From Neptunomonas antarctica (GTDB lineage: Bacteria > Pseudomonadota > Gammaproteobacteria > Pseudomonadales > Balneatricaceae): 64,000 nt of DNA. The notes under the pieces are model-generated. The model had not been told where the DNA came from. It saw nothing but the letters and a program-made list of their open reading frames with translations, and did not search any database. Positions 34,330 through 45,686 of this stretch are shown one piece after another (positions within the stretch are counted from its first letter, which is position 1; every line of letters begins with the position of its first letter). The stretch is taken from positions 96,323 to 160,322 of the forward strand of contig NZ_LJSI01000055.1 of assembly GCF_001305295.1 (NCBI RefSeq), given 5' to 3'. A program made the translations under genes and the position numbers.

Positions 34330-35055
34330 TTAAAGAGTAAAAGAGTGGCCTAAATAGGCCGCTTTTACTTGCTCGTTTGATAAAATTTCCTTTGGTGTCC
34401 CCTGAGCGAGAATCACACCTTCACTTACGATATAGGCTTTTTCACAAATATCGAGTGTTTCTCTGACGTTGTGATCTGTAATTAAAACGCCTATCCCTTT
34501 AGATTGTAAGTGCTTTATGGTTTGTTTTATATCATTTACTGAAATCGGATCTACTCCGGCAAAGGGTTCGTCTAATAAAATAAAGGTGGGCTCAGAAGCA
34601 AGTGCACGAGCGATTTCTACACGCCGACGTTCACCACCTGAAAGGCTCATGCCGAGACTCTCTCGTAGATGCGAGATGTGAAACTCTTCAAGTAGCGCTT
34701 CCAGCTTTTGGTTACGCTGTGCTGAGGTTAGCTCTTTGCGCATCTCAAGTATGCCCATCAGGTTGTCGTGAACACTCAACTTACGAAAAATTGAGGCCTC
34801 CTGAGGTAAGTAGCCGATGCCTTTGCGGGCACGTTCATGCATAGGTAATGCAGTAATATCATCACCCTGAATCCTGATGGCGCCTTTGTCTGAATTTATC
34901 AGTCCGACAATCATGTAAAAGCAGGTTGTCTTTCCTGCGCCATTCGGGCCTAGTAAACCGACAATCTCGCCGCTATTTATTTCCAGAGAAACATCACGAA
35001 CGACCTGTCGTTTCTTATAGGATTTAGCTAAATGTAACGCTTGAAGAGTGCTCAT
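34330..35055 (-). CDS. lptB: LPS export ATPase LptB
   Basis: 241 aa cytoplasmic ABC ATPase of the LptB2FGC complex that drives LPS from the inner membrane to the cell surface. Walker [10 protein letters not shown], signature LSGGERRR, Walker [14 protein letters not shown], and H-loop TDHN. Follows lptA by 5 bp. Confidence 0.98.
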   Translation of the reverse strand: MSTLQALHLAKSYKKRQVVRDVSLEINSGEIVGLLGPNGAGKTTCFYMIVGLINSDKGAIRIQGDDITALPMHERARKGIGYLPQEASIFRKLSVHDNLMGILEMRKELTSAQRNQKLEALLEEFHISHLRESLGMSLSGGERRRVEIARALASEPTFILLDEPFAGVDPISVNDIKQTIKHLQSKGIGVLITDHNVRETLDICEKAYIVSEGVILAQGTPKEILSNEQVKAAYLGHSFTL

Positions 35056-35060
35056 GTTTG

Positions 35061-35567
35061 TTATTTGGCCTTAGGCTGTATGATCATCTTAACGCGCTCT
35101 CCCGATGATCCGGTGCCGCTGTATGCGTTAACGATTGCTTTGTCCATTTGATACACAATGCGCTCTCCACTGAAAGTATCACGTGCTTGTTCTACGCGCG
35201 CCTGACCAGTAATAGTCACAGTCTTGTCGGCTATTCGGTATTCAAGTTGCTGGCCGAAGGCATTTGTTATCGGTTTGTCTGCGGAGGGTTGCTGTCGAAA
35301 ATTAGCAGGATCACCTGTCGCTATAATATGGCTAATGTCATCATTGGTACGGTAAAGATCAACGTTAGTGGCACGGATTTCCATCGAGCCCTGAACCATC
35401 AGGACGTTGCCATTGTACGTTGTTGTGCCGGAGTTTTCGTCCATATGTGCACTATCAGCACTGATATGTATAGGTTGAGAGCTATCGGACGGCAACGCAA
35501 AGCAAGCCGGACTTAGCCATACACTGAGTAGAAGCAAAGATAGGTGTGCGAATCTATTATTTAACAT
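35061..35567 (-). CDS. lptA: LPS periplasmic bridge protein LptA
   Basis: 168 aa with a signal peptide ending near CFALPSDS. OstA-fold beta jellyroll that polymerises into the periplasmic LPS bridge between LptC and LptD. I use the ATG at 35567 ([14 protein letters not shown] upstream); a longer in-frame start at 35585 lacks a ribosome site. Overlaps the lptC end. Confidence 0.93.
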   Translation of the reverse strand: MLNNRFAHLSLLLLSVWLSPACFALPSDSSQPIHISADSAHMDENSGTTTYNGNVLMVQGSMEIRATNVDLYRTNDDISHIIATGDPANFRQQPSADKPITNAFGQQLEYRIADKTVTITGQARVEQARDTFSGERIVYQMDKAIVNAYSGTGSSGERVKMIIQPKAK

Positions 35568-36126
35568 AGAAGGTGCCTTTGACATCGGAGAGTAAGTCGG
35601 ATGTGTTGGTTTTGTAATTTATGATCATGCCGGTTGCTGTGGTGATGTTTTTTTGTTGGGTTATCTCAACAGGAGATTCCGTTTTAGCAATGCCTTGAGA
35701 TTCATGTAAGGTCAGGGTCGATGTATTCAGAACACTGACATCATCACTCAGCGGATTATGCGTGACAACGACCTGCTCATCAAGATCAAGCCGGTCCTCT
35801 TCATCAAAAGCGATGCCGTATTGACTTCGGACCGTTAAGCTAAGACGCTTATCAGACATGAGGTTGATGCGTGGGTCTGCTAATGTTGAATGTTTGTCTT
35901 GAGGGAAGTGGTTTAGTTCTGTTGTACTCAAGGTCCGCTCCAGCTCCCCTTTAATGTTAAATTTTTTGGTCGATGCTTGTTTCATGAAATAGTCGACGCC
36001 ATGGGTGATCTGTTGGTTCACAGCTTCGTTTACATGCGATTCTGAATTAATGACCCAATAGAAAAACAAGGGTACCAACAGTGCGATGGCCAGCGTGATT
36101 CTGATTTTGCTGCGGGTAAACAGCAT
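35557..36126 (-). CDS. lptC: LPS export protein LptC
   Basis: 189 aa, N-terminal membrane anchor (IRITLAIALLVPLFFYWVI) and periplasmic jellyroll. Receives LPS from LptBFG and hands it to LptA. 2 bp after kdsC. Confidence 0.94.
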   Translation of the reverse strand: MLFTRSKIRITLAIALLVPLFFYWVINSESHVNEAVNQQITHGVDYFMKQASTKKFNIKGELERTLSTTELNHFPQDKHSTLADPRINLMSDKRLSLTVRSQYGIAFDEEDRLDLDEQVVVTHNPLSDDVSVLNTSTLTLHESQGIAKTESPVEITQQKNITTATGMIINYKTNTSDLLSDVKGTFYVK

Positions 36127-36128
36127 AG

Positions 36129-36665
36129 CTACATGAACCTCTCATAAGCGCTATGCAGTTTTCCTTGTGCTTCCAGGATAGCTTCGCAAAATTCGCGAGC
36201 GGCACCATATCCGCCGGTACGTTCTGTGCACCAGTTCGCATGTTTCAATACGAAGGGGTGTGCGTTCGGTACCGTAGCGCCGAGCGCCACTGCGCGAATG
36301 GCGGAAAGGTCTGGAAGATCATCCCCTATATAGGCTGTTGTAGAGGCTGAATGCTCAGAGGATTCCCAGATCTCTTTGAGTGCGTCGAGTTTGTCATCGC
36401 GGCCCTGACGCAGATACGTAACACCTAAGGCTTCGGCACGAATTTCAACTTGAGAAGAGCGTCTGCCGGTAATAATGGCAGTTTCGATGCCGGCGTCATG
36501 GAGTAGCTTTACGCCGAGTCCATCAAGGGTGTTAAACATTTTTACTTCACGGCCATCGGGTAAAAAATGTAAGCTGCCGTCGGTCATGATGCCATCGACA
36601 TCGAATACTGCTAATGTAATATTCGATGTTTGTATCCGTAATGCCTGACTATCAATTTTACGCAT
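36129..36665 (-). CDS. kdsC: KDO-8-phosphate phosphatase KdsC
   Basis: 178 aa HAD-family C0 phosphatase with the catalytic motif DVDGIMTDG and the GDDLPDL acidic motif. Produces free KDO for lipid A core. Start codon shares one base with the kdsD stop. Confidence 0.96.
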   Translation of the reverse strand: MRKIDSQALRIQTSNITLAVFDVDGIMTDGSLHFLPDGREVKMFNTLDGLGVKLLHDAGIETAIITGRRSSQVEIRAEALGVTYLRQGRDDKLDALKEIWESSEHSASTTAYIGDDLPDLSAIRAVALGATVPNAHPFVLKHANWCTERTGGYGAAREFCEAILEAQGKLHSAYERFM

Positions 36666-37651
36666 CAGATCACTCCTGCTTTGAGCATGTCATGCATATT
36701 CAGTGCCCCGGTAGGATGATTCTGATTATCGCAGATGATCAGCGCGTTAATCTTTTTATCTTGCATGATCTTCAGTGCTTCGGCAGCCAGAATTTCGCCG
36801 GATATGGTGGTGCACTGAACTGTCATGACGTTTTCTATAACGGTAGTTTTCAGGTCCAGGTCTTGATCCAGAGTGCGGCGTAAATCACCATCGGTGAAGA
36901 TGCCTATCAACTCACCATTATCGTTCACAACGGTTGTCATTCCCAGGCGTTTTTCAGTGACTTCAATGAGTGTTTTGTTAACGGTAGTACCTGCTCTAAC
37001 CATGGGGATGTCTTGGTTGGCGTGCATAATATCTTTTACTTTCAGCAAAAGTTTACGCCCCAAAGTACCGCCAGGATGTGAAAAAGCGAAATCTTCTGCA
37101 CTAAAGCCTCTGGCTTCCAGCAGAGCAATCGCTAATGCGTCGCCGAGTACAAGCTGAGCTGTTGTGCTTGAAGTGGGCGCTAAGCCCAGTGGGCAGGCTT
37201 CCTTTTCGACACCGATATGCAGGTTAGCATCAGCGGCTTGTGAAAGGGTGGATAGTCGATTAGCCGTGATGCTGATCAGAGGTGCACCCATACGTTTTAT
37301 CAAGGGTAAAATGGTGACAATTTCTGATGTCTCGCCAGAATTAGAGATAGCCAGAACCACATCATTAGAAGTGAACATCCCCATGTCTCCATGGCTCGCT
37401 TCCCCGGGGTGAACATAAAAAGCAGGTGTACCGGTGCTCGCCAGTGTTGCCGCTATTTTGCTGCCGATATGTCCTGATTTACCCATACCGGTAATAATAA
37501 TGCGTCCGGTGCATGCCAGCATGGTGCTGCATGCTTTTTCAAAGTCACCATCCAGGTAGTTGAGCAACTCATAAACGGCTTCCGCTTCCAGTTTGATGGT
37601 GCGGATTGCTGATTCCAGAAAAGGTTTTGTATTTCCTTTAGTATTATTCAT
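36665..37651 (-). CDS. kdsD: D-arabinose-5-phosphate isomerase KdsD
   Basis: 328 aa: SIS domain (GMGKSGHIGSKIAATLASTGTPAF) followed by two CBS domains. Makes arabinose-5-P, the first committed step of KDO synthesis. The internal ATG at 37651 matches the family; an upstream open extension of 36 lysine-rich residues has no support. Confidence 0.95.
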   Translation of the reverse strand: MNNTKGNTKPFLESAIRTIKLEAEAVYELLNYLDGDFEKACSTMLACTGRIIITGMGKSGHIGSKIAATLASTGTPAFYVHPGEASHGDMGMFTSNDVVLAISNSGETSEIVTILPLIKRMGAPLISITANRLSTLSQAADANLHIGVEKEACPLGLAPTSSTTAQLVLGDALAIALLEARGFSAEDFAFSHPGGTLGRKLLLKVKDIMHANQDIPMVRAGTTVNKTLIEVTEKRLGMTTVVNDNGELIGIFTDGDLRRTLDQDLDLKTTVIENVMTVQCTTISGEILAAEALKIMQDKKINALIICDNQNHPTGALNMHDMLKAGVI

Positions 37652-37777
37652 AGTGCTCTTCTTTGTGGTGAAATCTTTATAGTGATGTCTTTTTATCTGT
37701 GTTTTTTTGGTGATCTTTTTATGATGCTCTTCTTGATTCTGTAGTATGTAACGAAGCATTTAACTGAGTATTCAGGA

Positions 37778-38734
37778 TCAAGTCGACATATTATACAGTA
37801 CAAGCATATATCCCGCATATGCAGCGGTTAGTAGTCCGCCTTCTATTCGATTAATTCTAGCCGGTCGCTGTCGCAGGCAAAATATTAACAGTGCGACTGT
37901 CATGCCTAACATAACCAGATAGTCACGGTTAAAGGCAAGAGCATCGAGTGTGATGGGGTCGACGAGGCCAGGAATGGCCATCACTGCCGCAAGGTTGAAA
38001 ATGTTAGAGCCAACAATATTGCCCAGAGCAATGTCATGATGTTTTTTTAATGCGCTGGCTACTGACGCTGCAAGTTCTGGTAGGCTGGTACCAATGGCGA
38101 CAATAGTGAGACCAATAACCAGTTCAGAAATGCCGAGTTGAGTGGCAATTTCTACAGCGCCCCATACGAGCAAGCGGGAGCTCGCTACGAGTAAGCTGAG
38201 ACCTAGTATGAGCCAGAAAATGGCTCTGCTGTTGGTCATTTCAGGTATCTCGTCTGCTTCCTCTGCAAGTTGGTCGTCAGGGTTGCCATTTTTTTGGAAT
38301 TTAGCAAAAAGAATGAGGCAGACGACGAGCGACGATAATAATAGAAGAGCGTCTGGCAGGCTTATATCTAAATTAATAAGAACAACACCAGCCAGTAACG
38401 TAATGGCCAATAAAAGAGGCATCTCTTTACGCAACACCGCTGATTTTACCGGTAGTGGAGCAATTAAGGCCGTTATGCCGAGCACCAGACCCATATTAGC
38501 AATGTTGGAGCCTAACGCGTTACCGACAGCTAAACTGCCTGAGCCGCTGATCGATGCCATGACCGAGACTAAAATTTCTGGTGCGGAGGTGCCAAAGGCT
38601 ACAATTGTCAGACCGATGAGCATCGGGGACATGCCAGAATTTTTAGCGGTGACGGCGGCCCCGATAACAAAGCGGTCTGCGCTCCAGACAAGAATGATCA
38701 GGCCTGCAATAATAGATAAAATCGGAAATAACAT
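37778..38734 (-). CDS. yrbG: Calcium/sodium antiporter YrbG
   Basis: About 318 aa, ten transmembrane helices in two inverted halves, each with an alpha-repeat (GNALGSNIANMGLVLG and GNIVGSNIFNLAAVMA). K+-independent Ca2+/Na+ exchanger-like. It commonly borders kdsD and the mla operon, as here. The ATG at 38734 (MLFPILS) is preferred over one six codons upstream. Confidence 0.92.
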   Translation of the reverse strand: MLFPILSIIAGLIILVWSADRFVIGAAVTAKNSGMSPMLIGLTIVAFGTSAPEILVSVMASISGSGSLAVGNALGSNIANMGLVLGITALIAPLPVKSAVLRKEMPLLLAITLLAGVVLINLDISLPDALLLLSSLVVCLILFAKFQKNGNPDDQLAEEADEIPEMTNSRAIFWLILGLSLLVASSRLLVWGAVEIATQLGISELVIGLTIVAIGTSLPELAASVASALKKHHDIALGNIVGSNIFNLAAVMAIPGLVDPITLDALAFNRDYLVMLGMTVALLIFCLRQRPARINRIEGGLLTAAYAGYMLVLYNMST

Positions 38735-38860
38735 GGTGTATGGTGTGCCCAATGGTCATGATGGCTTATTAAAGCAGAACAAAAAACAGGTGCAAGTTAA
38801 AATTGGTTTGAAAAGAGAGTTTAAACCAAAGTTTAAAAACGTGTGTAAAAGAAAGTTCTG

Positions 38861-38889
38861 TTCACGTTTTATGTTGTCAATGTTATAGT
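38861..38889 (+). promoter_or_regulatory. Candidate sigma-70 promoter of the mla operon
   Basis: TTCACG, 17-bp spacer, TATAGT, ending 70 bp before the mlaF ATG. Divergent from yrbG. Confidence 0.6.
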
Positions 38890-38959
38890 GCGCCGCGGAA
38901 TTTTTATGTCAGATAAACGCATTACTTAACTCCTGCTTTCAGGGAAATAGGCTTTTACT

Positions 38960-39787
38960 ATGTCGATGCACAATAGTTCTGAATCGATTATCGATATACA
39001 AGGACTTAGCTTTAGTCGTGGAACCCGCAAGATCTTCCGAAATGTAAATATGGAGATCCCGCGTGGGAAAATAACAGCAATTATGGGGCCTTCGGGCACA
39101 GGCAAAACGACACTGCTTAAACTGATCGGCGGGCAGTTGCGCCCGGATACCGGGCAGATAAAGATCGATGGGGAGGATGTGCATCGCTTGTCGCGACAGC
39201 AGCTGTTCTCTTTGCGTGAACGTATGGGTATGCTATTTCAAAGTGGTGCTTTGTTTACCGATATGAGCGTGTATGACAATGTAGCTTTTCCGATAAAAGT
39301 ACATACGGATCTGCCGGATGACATGATTCGCGATATTGTGCTGCTAAAATTACAAGCGGTAGGGTTGCGTGGAGCCCGCGATTTGATGCCTAGTGAGTTA
39401 TCGGGTGGGATGGCGCGACGAGTCGCATTGGCGCGGGCGATATCGCTGGACCCTGCTATTGTTATGTATGATGAGCCTTTTACAGGCCAGGATCCGATAG
39501 CAAAAGGCGTGCTGGTTAAGCTTATACGCATGATTAATAAAGCGTTAGGGCATACCAGCATCATTGTTTCGCATGATATCCAGGAAACGTTGAGTATTGC
39601 CGATCACATCTTTCTCTTATCTGATGGCCATGTGATCGCTTCAGGCACACCCGCACAGTTGTTAAAGGATGATACAGAGCAAGTGAAACAATTTATGCAA
39701 GGGCTGCCCGATGGTCCTGTTCCTTTTCACTTCTCTGATGATGATCTACTTCAGGATCTTTATACACAGGAGAGTCCTAATGCTTGA
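38960..39787 (+). CDS. mlaF: Phospholipid transport ATPase MlaF
   Basis: 275 aa ABC ATPase of the inner-membrane MlaFEDB complex that moves phospholipid between membranes and maintains outer-membrane asymmetry. Walker [10 protein letters not shown], signature LSGGMARR, Walker [14 protein letters not shown]. Overlaps mlaE by 8 bp. Confidence 0.97.
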   Translation: MSMHNSSESIIDIQGLSFSRGTRKIFRNVNMEIPRGKITAIMGPSGTGKTTLLKLIGGQLRPDTGQIKIDGEDVHRLSRQQLFSLRERMGMLFQSGALFTDMSVYDNVAFPIKVHTDLPDDMIRDIVLLKLQAVGLRGARDLMPSELSGGMARRVALARAISLDPAIVMYDEPFTGQDPIAKGVLVKLIRMINKALGHTSIIVSHDIQETLSIADHIFLLSDGHVIASGTPAQLLKDDTEQVKQFMQGLPDGPVPFHFSDDDLLQDLYTQESPNA

Positions 39788-40562
39788 TCAAATCGCCACA
39801 CTGGGGCGTTCTACACTTGATCGTTTGGCCTCTGCAGGACGAAGTGGGCAGATGCTTTGGCAGTCATTAGTGGCAGCGCCAACGCCTGTGGTTATGTTTC
39901 CTCTGCTGCTTAAACAGATCTATTTTATTGGTGTTTTATCACTGGTTATTATAATCGTGTCCGGTTTGTTTATTGGAATGGTGCTGGGGTTGCAGGGCTA
40001 CACGATTTTAGTTGACTACGGATCAGAACAAGCGGTTGGGCAGATGGTGGCCTTAACTCTGGTGCGTGAGCTGGCTCCGGTGGTTACTGCGCTTTTGTTT
40101 GCCGGCCGTGCCGGCTCTGCGCTCACAGCGGAAATCGGTCTGATGAAAGCCACTGAGCAGCTTTCAAGCCTTGAGATGATAGGTGTTGATCCTCTGCGCC
40201 GTATTGTCGCGCCGAGGCTTTGGGCTGGTTTTATCTCAATGCCGATTCTCGCAGTGATCTTTGCAATGGTGGGTATTTTTGGCGGTGCATTGATCAGTAT
40301 TGAATGGCTGGGGATTTTTGAAGGGTCATTCTGGGCTAATATGCAAAACTCAGTTGATTTCTCTGGAGATGTTCTGAATGGCGTTATTAAAGCTTTTGTG
40401 TTTGGTGTAGTCGTTACCTGGATAGCGGTTTTCCAGGGTTATGATTGTGTACCAACCTCAGAAGGCATTAGTCAGGCAACGACTCGTACTGTTGTCTATT
40501 CTTCCTTAGCTGTTTTAGGGTTGGATTTCGTTTTAACCGCATTGATGTTTGGAGATATATAA
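39780..40562 (+). CDS. mlaE: Mla permease MlaE
   Basis: 260 aa membrane protein (about five or six helices) with the MlaE signature [21 protein letters not shown]. Start at the ATG overlapping the mlaF stop; the upstream open stretch is mlaF read in another frame. Confidence 0.97.
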   Translation: MLDQIATLGRSTLDRLASAGRSGQMLWQSLVAAPTPVVMFPLLLKQIYFIGVLSLVIIIVSGLFIGMVLGLQGYTILVDYGSEQAVGQMVALTLVRELAPVVTALLFAGRAGSALTAEIGLMKATEQLSSLEMIGVDPLRRIVAPRLWAGFISMPILAVIFAMVGIFGGALISIEWLGIFEGSFWANMQNSVDFSGDVLNGVIKAFVFGVVVTWIAVFQGYDCVPTSEGISQATTRTVVYSSLAVLGLDFVLTALMFGDI

Positions 40563-40565
40563 AAG

Positions 40566-41024
40566 ATGCGTATGCGCTGGATTGAAATCATGGTTGGCTT
40601 TTTTATGGTGCTGGGTATTCTGGCAATATTAGGGTTGGCGCTGAATGTAAGTGGTTTGAAACTGTCTGCTAAACAAGGCGACTATACTGTCTATGCTCGT
40701 TTTGAAAATATTGGCGGCTTAACTTCTCGTGCTAAAGTAACACTTTCGGGTGTGCAGATCGGAGAAGTAAAAAGTATACAGATTGATAAAAATCGTCTGG
40801 TCGCCTTGGTCGCTATGGATATTCACGGTGACGTCGACTATCTCTCAGTCGATAGCTCAGCCAAAATTCTGACGGCGGGTCTGTTAGGTGAACAATATAT
40901 TGGTGTTTCTGTTGGTTTTGAAGAAGCGTCCCTCAAAGAGGGGGAATATATTCGCGATACTCAATCAGCCATGGTATTGGAAGACCTGATTGGGAAGTTC
41001 TTGTTTAATAAAGTGAGCAATTAA
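40566..41024 (+). CDS. mlaD: Mla MCE-domain protein MlaD
   Basis: 152 aa: one N-terminal transmembrane helix and a periplasmic MCE domain (YARFENIGGLTSRAKVTLSGVQIG). Hexameric ring that receives lipid from MlaC. Starts 3 bp after mlaE. Confidence 0.97.
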   Translation: MRMRWIEIMVGFFMVLGILAILGLALNVSGLKLSAKQGDYTVYARFENIGGLTSRAKVTLSGVQIGEVKSIQIDKNRLVALVAMDIHGDVDYLSVDSSAKILTAGLLGEQYIGVSVGFEEASLKEGEYIRDTQSAMVLEDLIGKFLFNKVSN

Positions 41025-41038
41025 GGGAAGTACCCGCA

Positions 41039-41668
41039 ATGAAACGACTATTTTTAACGGTTATTTTTGGGCTTGGGCTGTTTTCGCAGTCATTTATAGC
41101 GGCAGCTACCTGGCAGGAAGCGAGTGTTGAAGTTAAGCAGACGATCGAAGATATGATCTCTGTAATCAATCTTCACCGTGCAGAGCAGCCAGTCGATATC
41201 AATGCTGTGTCAGATGATATGGAGAAAATTGTTGATCGCGATGTCGATTTTGAATACATCTCACATTGGGTGATGGGTAAATATTATCGTCAGGCAAGTG
41301 ACGCTGAACGTACACAATTTGCTGTGGTATTTAAGCAAACGTTGATAAAAACGTATGCTAAATCGTTACTCGAGTTTGATATTGACACTTATAATATGGT
41401 TGAGCCTACTAGTATCAGCCCTGAAGATGATAAGCAGATTGTCTCCGTTAATGTGACATCTAAAGCCGGTGCTAATTACACATTAGTTAACTATATGGTG
41501 AAAAAAGATGACAATTGGAAGTTAGTCAACGTCATGCTCGATGGTATTAATTTAAGAATTACTTTCCAAAATCAGTTTGCAGAGATGATGCAGCGTTCAC
41601 AGTACGATGTGGGGCAGGTGGTCGACTCATGGAAAGCGAAAATTGATGATAAACCGGCGAAGAGTTAA
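41039..41668 (+). CDS. mlaC: Periplasmic phospholipid carrier MlaC
   Basis: 209 aa with a cleavable signal peptide (ending around IAAATW). Ttg2/MlaC lipid-binding fold that shuttles phospholipid between the outer-membrane MlaA and MlaFEDB. Confidence 0.95.
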   Translation: MKRLFLTVIFGLGLFSQSFIAAATWQEASVEVKQTIEDMISVINLHRAEQPVDINAVSDDMEKIVDRDVDFEYISHWVMGKYYRQASDAERTQFAVVFKQTLIKTYAKSLLEFDIDTYNMVEPTSISPEDDKQIVSVNVTSKAGANYTLVNYMVKKDDNWKLVNVMLDGINLRITFQNQFAEMMQRSQYDVGQVVDSWKAKIDDKPAKS

Positions 41669-41671
41669 TCT

Positions 41672-41980
41672 GTGAGTGATAAAACATTAAGTCCAGAGAA
41701 TAAATCGATAGAGCTGGTCGGCGATTTGGTTTTTCCTAATATTTACCAGATAAGGCAAAAAACTGAAGCGTCTATTTCGGCGCAGGTTGGGGACTGTGTT
41801 CTGGATTTTTCCAAGGTAGGGAAAGTGGATAGTTCGTCGCTCTCTTTATGCTTATGTTTTTTGCGATTGGCAAAAAAACAAAATAAAGAAGTGACATTTA
41901 TCAACCTGCCGGATGATATGGTTTCGATTGCCGACCTGGTGGGTTTGGATGCGAATGCGCATTTCCACAATAGCCATTGA
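41672..41980 (+). CDS. mlaB: STAS-domain protein MlaB
   Basis: 102 aa, GTG start 3 bp after mlaC. STAS fold with DFSKVGKVDSSSLSLCL. Binds and stabilises MlaF in the complex. Confidence 0.9.
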   Translation: MSDKTLSPENKSIELVGDLVFPNIYQIRQKTEASISAQVGDCVLDFSKVGKVDSSSLSLCLCFLRLAKKQNKEVTFINLPDDMVSIADLVGLDANAHFHNSH

Positions 41981-42064
41981 AAGGTATTAATTTCGCCTTT
42001 TAGGTGCTAATTCGTTACCATTGCGTCCCTCTATTGTAAATGCAAACTTGTTACGGAGCGCTTC

Positions 42065-42307
42065 ATGAATGCTGAAGAAGTAAAGACTATTATTGAATCG
42101 CAACTACAAGGCTCAGAGGTAATTACCGGGGGTGAAGGTTGTTCCTTCGAAGTTACTGTTATCAATGAACAATTTACTGGCTTAATGCCTGTTAAAAAAC
42201 AGCAGTTGGTATACCAGTGCCTGAATGAATATATAGCTGATGGCACTATTCATGCGCTTACCATTAAAACCTATACACCTGAGCAATGGAAAAAATTGCA
42301 GGGCTAA
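42065..42307 (+). CDS. ibaG: BolA-family protein IbaG
   Basis: 80 aa BolA-like fold (VITGGEGCSFEVTVI...). Works with monothiol glutaredoxins in Fe-S handling and acid stress. Standard place between mlaB and murA. Confidence 0.92.
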   Translation: MNAEEVKTIIESQLQGSEVITGGEGCSFEVTVINEQFTGLMPVKKQQLVYQCLNEYIADGTIHALTIKTYTPEQWKKLQG

Positions 42308-42327
42308 CTCGTGGTTGGAATTTTTAA

Positions 42328-43590
<1,263 letters not shown>

Positions 43591-43599
43591 GTGAATAAA

Positions 43600-44250
43600 A
43601 TGATGAAAAAACAACAGCTTACGATTGCGCTGTCTAAAGGTCGTATACTTGAAGAAACACTGCCATTGTTGGAAGCAGCGAATATTATTCCGGCAGAGAA
43701 TATCTTTAAAAGCCGTAAGCTGATTTTTGACACCAATCACGACAATATTAAATTTGTGGTGATTCGGGCGACTGATGTTCCGACCTATGTTGAGTATGGT
43801 GGTGCTGATATGGGCATTGCTGGCAAAGATGTATTGATGGAGCATGGTGGCAAAGGGTTATACGAGCAGCTTGATCTTGAAATCGCAAAATGTAAGCTGA
43901 TGGTTGCCGGTCTGACCGGTGCTGCGCCTGTTGAAGGGCGTATGCGCATCGCAACAAAATTTGTCAATATTGCGCGTCAGTATTTCGCGCAACAGGGTTG
44001 TCAGGTGGATCTCGTCAAACTCTACGGTGCTATGGAATTGGCCCCTATTATGGGCTTGGCCGATCGTATTGTCGATATCGTAGACACGGGTAATACGCTG
44101 CGCGCCAACGGCCTGGAGCCGATGGACTTTATTGCTAATATCAGCTCTCGACTTGTTGTTGGCGAACCCGCAATGAAGATGAAGTACCGCCAGATCCAGC
44201 CGATTATTGATATGATGTCTGATGCTGTTGTGAAAAGAAGAGAGGGTTAA
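43600..44250 (+). CDS. hisG: ATP phosphoribosyltransferase HisG, short form
   Basis: About 216 aa, catalytic-only short form that in other bacteria needs HisZ as regulatory subunit. First step of histidine synthesis. [15 protein letters not shown] and [18 protein letters not shown] blocks are present. A GTG at 43591, directly after murA, is an alternative start. Confidence 0.94.
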   Translation: MMKKQQLTIALSKGRILEETLPLLEAANIIPAENIFKSRKLIFDTNHDNIKFVVIRATDVPTYVEYGGADMGIAGKDVLMEHGGKGLYEQLDLEIAKCKLMVAGLTGAAPVEGRMRIATKFVNIARQYFAQQGCQVDLVKLYGAMELAPIMGLADRIVDIVDTGNTLRANGLEPMDFIANISSRLVVGEPAMKMKYRQIQPIIDMMSDAVVKRREG

Positions 44251-44253
44251 TTG

Positions 44254-45561
44254 ATGAGTGAACTGTCTATCACCCGCTTAAATAGCTCACAGGATGATTT
44301 TAAAGAGCAGCTTGAAAAGATCCTCGCATGGGAAAGTGTTTCCGATGTGAAGGTTAATCACATTGTTGATGAGATACTGGCCGAGGTAAAACTCAACGGT
44401 GATGCCGCTGTTGTTAACTATACCAATCGCTTTGATCTGACGTCCGTTACTACAATGGCTGAGTTGGAGCTGACTAAAGAGCGTCTTGCACAAGCCTTAG
44501 ACACTTTGCCTGAAGATCAACGCAGTGCGCTTGAACAAGCGGCACAGCGTATACGTCAGTATCATGAAAAGCAGAAAAGTGATTCGTGGCAATACACTGA
44601 AGCTGATGGCACCATGCTGGGTCAGAAAGTGACGCCCTTAGATCGTGTTGGTTTGTATGTGCCGGGTGGAAAGGCTGCTTACCCTTCATCGGTGTTAATG
44701 AATGCTATTCCCGCTCATGTTGCCGGCGTTAAAGAAATCATAATGGTGGTGCCTACACCACATGGCGAGCTGAATCAGCTGGTACTGGCTGCTGCATCGC
44801 TAGCGGGTGTTGACCGCGTCTTTACCATTGGTGGCGCTCAAGCCGTGGCGGCTTTAGCTTATGGTACAGAAACTGTTCCTAAGGTTGATAAAATTGTCGG
44901 CCCAGGCAATATTTTTGTCGCGACAGCAAAACGTGCCGTATTTGGTGTTGTTGGCATTGATATGATTGCCGGACCTTCTGAAATTCTGGTGATTTGTGAT
45001 GGAAAAACAGATCCCGACTGGGTTGCGATGGACCTGTTTTCGCAAGCTGAGCATGATGAAGATGCGCAATCGATACTGGTTACTCCGGATGCCGACTTTA
45101 TTGATAAAGTTGAAACTAGTATTCGCAGATTATTACCCACGATGGAACGTAAGGAAATTATAGAAGTTTCCCTACGTAATCGTGCCGCTCTGATACTGGT
45201 TAAGGATATGGAACAAGCCATTGAAATCAGTAACAGCATAGCGCCTGAGCATCTTGAATTATCGGTTGAAAACCCAGAAGAGTTGCTGCCCCTGGTGCGT
45301 CATGCAGGTGCGATCTTCATGGGACGCCACACCGCTGAAGCGCTGGGTGATTACTGTGCAGGCCCTAATCACGTTTTACCGACCTCCGGTACCGCGCGTT
45401 TTTCATCACCCTTAGGTGTTTATGATTTTCAGAAGCGTTCTTCACTGATTATGTTTTCAGCGGATGGTGCCTCAAAAACCGGTAAAATTGCGTCGGTGCT
45501 GGCACGCGGAGAAGGGCTTACCGCGCATGCTCGTTCTGCTGAATACCGTATCAAAGACTGA
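44254..45561 (+). CDS. hisD: Histidinol dehydrogenase
   Basis: 435 aa, NAD-dependent zinc enzyme of the last two histidine steps. [16 protein letters not shown] and SIAPEHLEL blocks carry catalytic and zinc ligands. ATG with GAGGG upstream. In Pseudomonas hisC follows; here a terminator does. Confidence 0.97.
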   Translation: MSELSITRLNSSQDDFKEQLEKILAWESVSDVKVNHIVDEILAEVKLNGDAAVVNYTNRFDLTSVTTMAELELTKERLAQALDTLPEDQRSALEQAAQRIRQYHEKQKSDSWQYTEADGTMLGQKVTPLDRVGLYVPGGKAAYPSSVLMNAIPAHVAGVKEIIMVVPTPHGELNQLVLAAASLAGVDRVFTIGGAQAVAALAYGTETVPKVDKIVGPGNIFVATAKRAVFGVVGIDMIAGPSEILVICDGKTDPDWVAMDLFSQAEHDEDAQSILVTPDADFIDKVETSIRRLLPTMERKEIIEVSLRNRAALILVKDMEQAIEISNSIAPEHLELSVENPEELLPLVRHAGAIFMGRHTAEALGDYCAGPNHVLPTSGTARFSSPLGVYDFQKRSSLIMFSADGASKTGKIASVLARGEGLTAHARSAEYRIKD

Positions 45562-45576
45562 TTAAATAAGCGCATG

Positions 45577-45614
45577 AAAAAGGCCTCATCTGAGGCCTCA
45601 TCTGAGGCCTTTTT
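45577..45614 (+). terminator. Terminator with a duplicated arm after hisD
   Basis: AAAAAGGCCTCATC, TGAGGCCTCATC, TGAGGCCTTTTT: three tandem GGCCTCA/TGAGGCC half-palindromes give alternative hairpins, all ending in a T run. Confidence 0.85.
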
Positions 45615-45686
45615 GCTGTCTGTTTAACTATCATTTTGGCGTCCACAATAACAAATGCTGTCTACAAACTTCCGATAACATTTTGT

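Noticed and set aside
38142..38888. 248-codon plus-strand ORF opposite yrbG
   Set aside because: Antisense shadow of a membrane-protein gene; Ser/Arg-rich composition and no family resemblance.
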